The notes under the pieces: model-generated
What the model saw: only the letters and a program-made list of their open reading frames with translations
Told to the model about the DNA's origin: nothing
Databases searched by the model: none
Origin: an uncultured Acidaminococcus sp.
GTDB lineage: Bacteria > Bacillota_C > Negativicutes > Acidaminococcales > Acidaminococcaceae
Length of the DNA: 12,215 nucleotides
Assembly: GCA_900314165.1 (NCBI GenBank)
Contig: OMUE01000128.1
Span: forward strand, 1-12,215
Reading direction: 5' to 3'
Translations under genes and position numbers: made by a program
Shown here: positions 6,558 through 12,215 of the stretch, in pieces
Layout: each line of letters starts with the position of its first letter
How positions within the stretch are numbered: position 1 is the stretch's first letter

Positions 6558-7994
6558 TCAGCCTCCTTTCTTAGTCAATTTGTGGCACGACTGATAGATC
6601 TCCCGATAGGCGTTAATGAAGAGTTCATACGTATAGCTGTTTTTCACGCGCTCATAGCCGATATCGGCCATGCGGCTGCGCAGCTGGAAACTGCCTGCCA
6701 AACGCAGGATTTCATCAGCCAGGGCCTTATCATTCATGGGAGGTACCACACTGCCGGCGCTGCCAAGATGATCCTGGCTGTCCCCATAGATCAACTCCCG
6801 GCAGCAGCCAACGTCCGTTGTAACATACGGGCGATGGGCCGCAAAGCCTTCCAATACGGCCAGAGGCTGGCCTTCACTGATACTGGAGAGCACCAGGATA
6901 TCCATGCGGGGCAGGTACTCCGCCACATTGACAGTACCCGTAAAATGAACGTGTTTCAGGGAAAGGTTCCTGGCCAGGCTCTTCATAAGGGCAGCGTATT
7001 CCGGTTCCTCTTCCAGGTTACCCATAATGTAGAACTCTGTGTCCGTTCTCTCCTGCTGCACCCGGTAAAACGCATACAGCAGCGTGGAAATATCTTTGAT
7101 GGGCACCACCCGCACAACGGCGCCTATGACGATGGGCCCTGGATGGTCCGTCAACTTCGGCACCGAGGCAAAGCGCTCCATATGGATGCCATTGGGTACC
7201 ACGTGGATTTTCTCCGGTGGACAGCCGATTTCAGCCTCTATGTGGGCATTGTGTTCGAATAACGTATAGACCTGGTCCGCCTTCTGATAGGCAAGGCGCC
7301 CCAGATTGTAGAAATAATCGATCCAGATGCCCTTGAAATCTCCACGGACCCAGTCGCTCTTGATGATTTCGTTTTCCCGTTCCCGGGCATAGATGCCATG
7401 CTCCGTCAGGATAAAGGGCTTATGGTATTGTGCTGCGGCCACGGCCCCAATGATACCGCAATACCCCGTAGCTACACTGTGGTACACGTCGGCCTGGGGC
7501 AGATTTTTCTGCTGCAGCAGATAAAAGAACGGCAGCAGCATAGAGCGAATAGTCCAGAAATAATCTGTAAAAGGCAGATAGCTAAACTGTTCCTTATAGG
7601 CCCTTTGAATGACCTTGAAGAAGTCCTCGGACATAAAGATATCGAAAGGGCTTTTCCACTGCCGATTGCGGAAGATCCCCATGAGGCAGTCAAAGTCTAT
7701 ATCATCCTTGTTGCCGACCAGAGAAGTCAGGGCCTGGCATTCCTCATTCGTCAGCATAGGCGGAATCAGTCCCGTTGCCCGTTCGGATAACACTTCATCT
7801 AAAAAGACTTCCTGGACGGCTGTACAGTTTTCCGGAAGCTTATATTTAAAATTTCCCCTGTCCTTGGCCAGGGCCCCGATGGAATATACGGTAAATTCCA
7901 CCTCTGGCAGGCCCTGTATGAGCATGTGTGTCCAGGCTGACACGCCACCCACCACATAGGGATAGGATCCCTCTGTCAGGAGACAGACCTTCAT
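6558..7994 (-). CDS. pelF: Pel glycosyltransferase PelF (GT4)
   Basis: A 478-residue cytoplasmic GT-B glycosyltransferase of family GT4 that polymerises Pel, with UDP-GalNAc/UDP-GlcNAc donors in characterised PelF. The N-terminal glycine loop is EGSYPYVVGGVSAW (8-21), typical of PelF. TEHGIYARERENEI (197-210) is also characteristic. The donor-site EX7E motif of retaining GT4 enzymes is seen as E374-GQPLAVL-E382, followed by the conserved TTDVGCCREL (392-401). Length is close to the family norm and there is no membrane segment. Its ATG overlaps the deacetylase stop as ATGA (7994-7991), with a GGAAGGAT-type ribosome site in the preceding gene. It is the best-conserved marker that this is a Pel cluster. 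Confidence 0.95.
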   Translation of the reverse strand: MKVCLLTEGSYPYVVGGVSAWTHMLIQGLPEVEFTVYSIGALAKDRGNFKYKLPENCTAVQEVFLDEVLSERATGLIPPMLTNEECQALTSLVGNKDDIDFDCLMGIFRNRQWKSPFDIFMSEDFFKVIQRAYKEQFSYLPFTDYFWTIRSMLLPFFYLLQQKNLPQADVYHSVATGYCGIIGAVAAAQYHKPFILTEHGIYARERENEIIKSDWVRGDFKGIWIDYFYNLGRLAYQKADQVYTLFEHNAHIEAEIGCPPEKIHVVPNGIHMERFASVPKLTDHPGPIVIGAVVRVVPIKDISTLLYAFYRVQQERTDTEFYIMGNLEEEPEYAALMKSLARNLSLKHVHFTGTVNVAEYLPRMDILVLSSISEGQPLAVLEGFAAHRPYVTTDVGCCRELIYGDSQDHLGSAGSVVPPMNDKALADEILRLAGSFQLRSRMADIGYERVKNSYTYELFINAYREIYQSCHKLTKKGG

Positions 7995-9817
7995 GATACA
8001 TCATCCTTCCAATAAAGCCGTGCTGTTTCTCCCTTCATACGGATGAGATACACCCCTTGGTCTACCCTATGTGCGGTACAGCCTTCCGTATGGTCAGGTA
8101 CATGCTTCGAGCGCAGCAGGAAACAGGCTTCCTGCTGATGCCCCCAGGCATGGATCTCCAGGTAAGCTGGCGTGCGCAGGACACGGTAATCCAGATCAAA
8201 GTACGTGTCGAAATAAGGCAGGCTGCCCGAAGCAGTAACCGGCGTCAGCCAAGGGAACTTCATGGTCAGCTTATTTAAGAACGTATCCAATCCCACCTTT
8301 AGTTCGGACCAGCTGGTATTTCGGTCCTCTTCAAAAAGGATTTCATCCGGATGGATAAAATGGGAGAATACTCCTAAGTCATTGATTGCGGAAATGACCC
8401 GCCAGGATAACGATCCAGAGGGTCTGTGACCGGAAGAAATCCGCGGCAGGTCATACAGACCGTCCTTCCGGCGCCGGAACTCCTGCACATCCTGGGGATT
8501 GCTATTGCTTTCATCATAGCTGGCGCAGATGACGCGGACCGACGGCACCGCCTGGCGAACCGCCCGGACACCATTTTCATCAAGGATGTTCGAGGGGGCA
8601 ATGTATACCTGGAACGTATACTCCGGATACACGGACCGACTGTACTGGTGCAGCGCCTCCAGAGACGCTGCCATAGTCTTTTCATCGGGCCAGGGCTTAT
8701 ATCTCAGTGGCTCCAGACCTTTGGGATTCATAGTCAGGGGCTGGTGGTTATAGCCGTGCAGGGCCAGCTCCCCTTTTTTGTTCAGGATCTCCCGTCCGTA
8801 CCGAATCAGGCTGTTGCGGCCATCTTTGACGTCAGCAGGAAAGGGTCCCTGGACCTGGTTATCATAGGTAGCGATAATTCCGCCGGTCAGCCGCAGGTCA
8901 TAGGTTTCTGCCAGCTTCCGTATGAAAGGCCACCATTCGTTCCGGTAAAAATCCCTTGTGGCAAGGCCCGTATCCTCGTAAATCTTTGCTTCCCGCCCTT
9001 TCGGAATTGGGGCAGGAAAATCGTCCAGATAAAAGAGTTTGACTCCAACCACTGGATAGATGGCCTCGTTGCCGGCATGGAATAGCATAGCCGCCAACAG
9101 GCCCCGCAGGGTTTTGTCCTCCCTTTCATTTCCGTTATAGGCGATCACCTGACCTTTTCCATAGGGATGGGTCCAAAGCAGGGGAATTGTACCGTCAGAG
9201 GAGGCTATTTCCACAGTCGTATCCTCTGTCAGGGAGACCCCATTGGCCTGGGTCGTGTAATCGGCGGCTACGGAGATCCCCTGGCCACCCAGTAAAAAGG
9301 ACGTGCGGAATTCCATTCCGTGAGCCCAGCCCAAGGTTCCCAGGCTACTGATGCCCATAGCCTCGCGGACTGCCGGCGCAACTCCGTCGGGAGTCCCGGG
9401 AACCAGGCGCTGCAGGAAGAGTACCGTGCCTCCCTCCTTCCCATAGGACAGGATTTCTGTCATAGCCCGGATGAGGTCAGGATTTTCTGCTGCGATCAGG
9501 ACCCCACGGACGGACTGCGGGATGGGCACTGCCAGTGCATCCACCCGGCGGCTCTCATAGGTTTTCTTCTGGCGTTCCAGCATCATTTCCACATTATGCC
9601 GGGCGTACATGCTGGTCACACTGCTGGGATCATAGTAAATGACATACGAATCCCGCTGCAGGGAGTCGGCGCCCTGCCAGGGCTCAGCAGCCAACCGCTG
9701 CTGGGCTTCGTTATGAAACGAGCCGAACGTCAGGAACCCATCTACACGCATATACTGGAACAGGCAGCCCAGAATGATGGCAAAGAGCAGGCAAAAGAAA
9801 ATGCCCTTATTTTTCAT
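7991..9817 (-). CDS. pelA: DUF2194 polysaccharide deacetylase, PelA deacetylase-type (no hydrolase domain)
   Basis: A 608-residue protein with an N-terminal membrane anchor or uncleaved signal (about 5-22), so its bulk faces outside the inner membrane. An alpha/beta domain (about 55-250) precedes a deacetylase domain (about 255-550) with metal-site motifs like those of carbohydrate esterase family 4. These are YLDDFPAP (D265, D266), LALHGYNHQP (H354, H358) and a further FSHFIHPDE (H486, H489). This matches DUF2194 proteins that act as the stand-alone PelA deacetylase in Firmicute pel clusters. They remove acetyl groups from GalNAc residues to give the cationic polymer. The GH166 hydrolase half of Pseudomonas PelA (about 950 residues in total) is absent. 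The start follows a perfect GGAGGTGA ribosome site (9831-9824), and its ATG overlaps the pelE stop (9817-9814). Domain call firm; enzyme specificity inferred from context. Confidence 0.88.
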   Translation of the reverse strand: MKNKGIFFCLLFAIILGCLFQYMRVDGFLTFGSFHNEAQQRLAAEPWQGADSLQRDSYVIYYDPSSVTSMYARHNVEMMLERQKKTYESRRVDALAVPIPQSVRGVLIAAENPDLIRAMTEILSYGKEGGTVLFLQRLVPGTPDGVAPAVREAMGISSLGTLGWAHGMEFRTSFLLGGQGISVAADYTTQANGVSLTEDTTVEIASSDGTIPLLWTHPYGKGQVIAYNGNEREDKTLRGLLAAMLFHAGNEAIYPVVGVKLFYLDDFPAPIPKGREAKIYEDTGLATRDFYRNEWWPFIRKLAETYDLRLTGGIIATYDNQVQGPFPADVKDGRNSLIRYGREILNKKGELALHGYNHQPLTMNPKGLEPLRYKPWPDEKTMAASLEALHQYSRSVYPEYTFQVYIAPSNILDENGVRAVRQAVPSVRVICASYDESNSNPQDVQEFRRRKDGLYDLPRISSGHRPSGSLSWRVISAINDLGVFSHFIHPDEILFEEDRNTSWSELKVGLDTFLNKLTMKFPWLTPVTASGSLPYFDTYFDLDYRVLRTPAYLEIHAWGHQQEACFLLRSKHVPDHTEGCTAHRVDQGVYLIRMKGETARLYWKDDVS

Positions 9818-10701
9818 GCGGGCTCACCTCCCCAATAGCGGACGGCCTGTTCGACCTGTGGCGACCGCTTCCCGGGCAGGGCTGCCAGCTCACGGGCGGC
9901 CTGCCGAATGCCTTGGAGGTCATGCCGGGCAACTGCCAGCTGCAGCGCCAGATACAGGGGTTCCTCCGCCTGGGGATTTTGTTGACGCTCCAGGGCTATA
10001 GCCTGCTCAGCCTGGGGAAAATCTTCCAGACTTATGGCAAGCCGAATAGACAGATACCGATAGGTTTTCTGTTCAGGTTCCTGCGCGGACAGGCGTAGGG
10101 CCACAGAACGCAGTTCATTCTCGTACATCCGCCGCTGCAGAGAAGTTACATAGCCTCCTTCAAGGTAGGCTTCCAGTTCTTTGGCATACTGCTTTAGGAG
10201 TGCAGTTTTCTCCCCGCCTTCCGCCTTCTTCAATTTAAGTTCCAATGCTTCCAACCGAGCCTGTATTTTTTCACTGCGGGCCTTCAGCAGTGACACGGCA
10301 TAATAAGAAATTTCCCGGTCCTGGTCATTGACGGCCTCCCGCAGAAAGTCCGATTTCTCCACAACTTCCTGTTTAATAGCCGTCGTAAAAATGCGCCGCC
10401 TGGCCTGGTCGTCCTGCACAAAGGACAGGTTACCCAGCGGCATAGCATCTGTCTGAGAGAGCAGCCGTCCTAACGGCTCCGTATCACGCAGTTTTTGGGC
10501 CCGCCGATAGCGGTGAGATCGCTGCTGGCTGAACTGGCAGAACCCCTCCCAGACCAGCAGAGCCAGGAAACCCGCTGCAGGCAGGAAGAACACTACAGCC
10601 GTTTCGGCCAAGGCGTGCTGCCGATCTGTTTGCCGGCTCCGCAGCGTGAACCAGAACAACGTAAGCACCACATGAAGTACAATTGCATAGGTCATATTCA
10701 T
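9814..10701 (-). CDS. pelE: PelE-like inner-membrane protein with helical repeats
   Basis: A 295-residue protein with two N-terminal membrane segments (about 3-19 and 30-51) followed by a cytoplasmic all-helical region. This region includes a conserved-looking NDQDREISYYAVSLLKAR stretch and TPR-like helix pairs to the C-terminus. This is the layout of PelE, which binds PelD and organises the synthase complex in Pseudomonas. I chose ATG 10701, one base after the pelD stop (TGATATG) with an AAAGAGG-type site upstream. An upstream ATG at 10749 would add 16 basic residues, overlap pelD by 47 bases and put charge ahead of the first membrane segment. Its stop overlaps the next start as ATGA. Sequence similarity to PelE is low by eye, so the call rests on architecture plus position between pelD and the deacetylase. 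Confidence 0.8.
   Translation of the reverse strand: MNMTYAIVLHVVLTLFWFTLRSRQTDRQHALAETAVVFFLPAAGFLALLVWEGFCQFSQQRSHRYRRAQKLRDTEPLGRLLSQTDAMPLGNLSFVQDDQARRRIFTTAIKQEVVEKSDFLREAVNDQDREISYYAVSLLKARSEKIQARLEALELKLKKAEGGEKTALLKQYAKELEAYLEGGYVTSLQRRMYENELRSVALRLSAQEPEQKTYRYLSIRLAISLEDFPQAEQAIALERQQNPQAEEPLYLALQLAVARHDLQGIRQAARELAALPGKRSPQVEQAVRYWGGEPA
9824..9831 (-). promoter_or_regulatory. Strong Shine-Dalgarno site for the deacetylase gene, inside pelE
   Basis: GGAGGTGA on the minus strand is a full-length match to the 16S anti-Shine-Dalgarno sequence, 6 bases before the ATG at 9817. It lies within the last codons of pelE, so the deacetylase can be initiated efficiently as well as by coupling through the ATGA overlap. 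Confidence 0.7.
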
Positions 10702-10702
10702 A

Positions 10703-12215
10703 TCAGATGACCTCTTTCTTTTCCCCGGTCCGTTCCCGTTCCGCTGCACGGGACAGGGCTAAAGAGACAAGGCGGGCCGTCAGGGAAAGCAGGTTCTGCT
10801 CATTGCAGCTCCATTGGGCAAAGGAAAGACCGTACACTTCTATAACAGCAACGACCTGGTCCTTATAGACAACCGGTGCCGCCAGATCCGGCACATTCTC
10901 CTTAAATTGCCGGTTCATAAACGTACGCTGGGCAGCCAGCACGTCCTTCAAATAGCCGGAATCTTCTACCTGCAGCAACTGAGGGCGGGCACCAGCCCGT
11001 TCCCCGCAAAAAGCCTTGCGGTGCAGCTCCTGGTTATTTGTCCCGCTGCCCATCACATAAATGGCCACGTCGGAGACTCTGAGGGTATCGGCAGTCACCT
11101 TGACGGCCTGGGTATAGATCTGATTCATAGCCACATTGTCCAACTTTTGAACGGTCCGGTAGATCCGCCCCACACTGTCGTCCGAATTGACAATCTGACG
11201 ATACAGGCGGTCCCGTACCTGCAGGCTATCGGACAACATACGCTGCAGCAGCGTGTTCTGCCGTGTCAACCGTTGCCGACTCAATTCATTGGATTGCCGT
11301 TCAAACCGGGTACTGTCATAGAAATACCCTGTAACACCAGCCGTCACGATATACGCCACATAGTGCAGGACCATGGCCGGATCGTAGAGCAGTCCCACCA
11401 GGTCGGCACCTTCATGAATATATCCTGCAGAAAGCAGGAAAGCTGAAAGAGCGGCTGCCAGTACGCTGTGGAGTTTTCCATACAACAGCCCCATGACCCC
11501 GATATACAGGAAATTAGGGTCAAAATAACCCCGCAGGCCATACATTTCCCCAATCCTGGCCACGCCGGCCATCAGGACAGCCCCAAAAAGGTTTTCCCCA
11601 TAGGGGATGAGCCGTTTCAATATACGTTTTCGGTTTTCGAGGCTGAAGAAACGCTTGCTTTCCTCCAGAGAATACTGCCGCTGGGCAACCATAGCAGCCA
11701 CTGTGTCCCGGATCCCGGCTCTGTCGTCCGTCCCCAGTTTCCAGCCAAACATATGCTCCGCCTTGGTTCCATCCAGCAAAGACGTTCCATAGCGGATACG
11801 GGGTGCTGCACCGGTCAGGTCAGAGCTTTGCCATGGACGGATAGCCGGCAATGTTTTGCCTTGCGGCAGGACAGGAGCCACGATGGTTGAAAAATCCTGC
11901 CAGGACAGCGGCGTTCCCTTTCCCAGATTTATGACCGGATCAGCATTTCCGCTGGCAGCCCATTGCCAGATGCCCGTAGCAGCATCCTGTGCCGAAAGAA
12001 AAGGCTGAAGGCCCACGTCAGCAATCGCAGAATCCGTGTTGTCCAGTGCCGCCTCTACGATGCGCCCTAACAACCCTTGCCCCAGCTGCTGGCCCTTACC
12101 ATAAAGTTCCGGCAGGTTCATGATGGTAATCTTCAGTCCTTCGTACCTGCGCCAGCTGTCTGCAAGGGCATAGAGCCGGCCCAATTGCCGTCCGCTCCGG
12201 CTCTGGGGGTCGTAA
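10703..12215 (-). CDS. pelD: PelD-like protein: SDR-like domain, membrane segments, GAF; 5' end outside window
   Basis: The frame is open to the right edge. The codon at 12184-12182 is TTG, and coding similarity continues upstream of it, so the true start is outside the window. The visible 503 residues (counted from 12214) begin with the C-terminal part of an NAD-dependent epimerase/dehydratase (SDR) domain, about 1-180: LKITIMNLPELYGKG, then LLDGTKAEHMFGWKLG and GIRDTVAAM. Three or four membrane segments follow (about 207-300), then a charged helical linker (about 300-335) and a GAF domain (about 345-490). The protein ends roughly ten residues after the GAF. PelD of Pseudomonas has membrane segments, GAF and a degenerate GGDEF that binds c-di-GMP; that last domain is absent here. 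As I recall, an N-terminal SDR domain is a feature of Firmicute PelD. Inferred role: inner-membrane scaffold and regulator of PelE, PelF and PelG. Confidence 0.85.
   Translation of the reverse strand, partial: YDPQSRSGRQLGRLYALADSWRRYEGLKITIMNLPELYGKGQQLGQGLLGRIVEAALDNTDSAIADVGLQPFLSAQDAATGIWQWAASGNADPVINLGKGTPLSWQDFSTIVAPVLPQGKTLPAIRPWQSSDLTGAAPRIRYGTSLLDGTKAEHMFGWKLGTDDRAGIRDTVAAMVAQRQYSLEESKRFFSLENRKRILKRLIPYGENLFGAVLMAGVARIGEMYGLRGYFDPNFLYIGVMGLLYGKLHSVLAAALSAFLLSAGYIHEGADLVGLLYDPAMVLHYVAYIVTAGVTGYFYDSTRFERQSNELSRQRLTRQNTLLQRMLSDSLQVRDRLYRQIVNSDDSVGRIYRTVQKLDNVAMNQIYTQAVKVTADTLRVSDVAIYVMGSGTNNQELHRKAFCGERAGARPQLLQVEDSGYLKDVLAAQRTFMNRQFKENVPDLAAPVVYKDQVVAVIEVYGLSFAQWSCNEQNLLSLTARLVSLALSRAAERERTGEKKEVI

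Noticed and set aside
10702..10749. Upstream ATG at 10749 for pelE.
   Set aside because: It would overlap pelD by 47 bases and add a short basic stretch. The ATG at 10701 sits right after the pelD stop with a better ribosome site.
12182..12184. TTG at 12184-12182 as the start of pelD.
   Set aside because: The frame stays open to the window edge and the visible part begins in the middle of an SDR domain, so the true start lies outside.

Overview
The window holds the 3' part of a Pel exopolysaccharide operon, followed by a small cysteine hydrolase gene and the 5' part of ilvE. Every real gene lies on the minus strand, so transcription runs from the right edge (12215) to the left edge (1). The Pel genes have the order and domain style of Firmicute-type clusters: a PelD with an SDR-like N-terminus and a GAF domain, a separate DUF2194 deacetylase in place of full-length PelA, then PelF and PelG. 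The same operon also encodes a secreted protein with a coiled coil and a C-terminal beta-barrel that ends in Phe, which is typical of outer-membrane proteins. A Firmicute-type pel cluster plus an outer-membrane barrel suggests a diderm Firmicute, most likely Negativicutes (for example an Acidaminococcus-like genome). This taxonomic call is an inference.

Layout in transcription order: pelD (12215-10703, 5' end outside the window), pelE (10701-9814), pelA-type deacetylase (9817-7991), pelF (7994-6558), pelG (6552-5059), coiled-coil/beta-barrel protein (5062-2912), GH114-like glycoside hydrolase (2887-1904). Junctions are extremely tight: three ATGA overlaps, gaps of 1 and 5 nt, and one 24-nt gap. 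Next come a 317-base non-coding stretch (1587-1903) with two different repeats, a nicotinamidase-like gene (1586-1056), a 390-base non-coding stretch (666-1055) with a palindromic repeat and the ilvE promoter, and ilvE (665-1, 3' end outside).

Proposed working model: PelD, PelE and PelG form the inner-membrane complex. PelF polymerises the chain in the cytoplasm and PelG carries it across the inner membrane. The membrane-anchored DUF2194 protein de-N-acetylates it. A hydrolase encoded separately replaces the missing hydrolase half of PelA. No PelB or PelC is visible. The coiled-coil/barrel protein, translationally coupled to pelG, is the obvious candidate for the outer-membrane exit channel. 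This would be a Pel export route distinct from the PelBC machine of Pseudomonas, and it is the most interesting content of the window. The hydrolase also appears circularly permuted, and PelD lacks the GGDEF domain through which classical PelD senses c-di-GMP.
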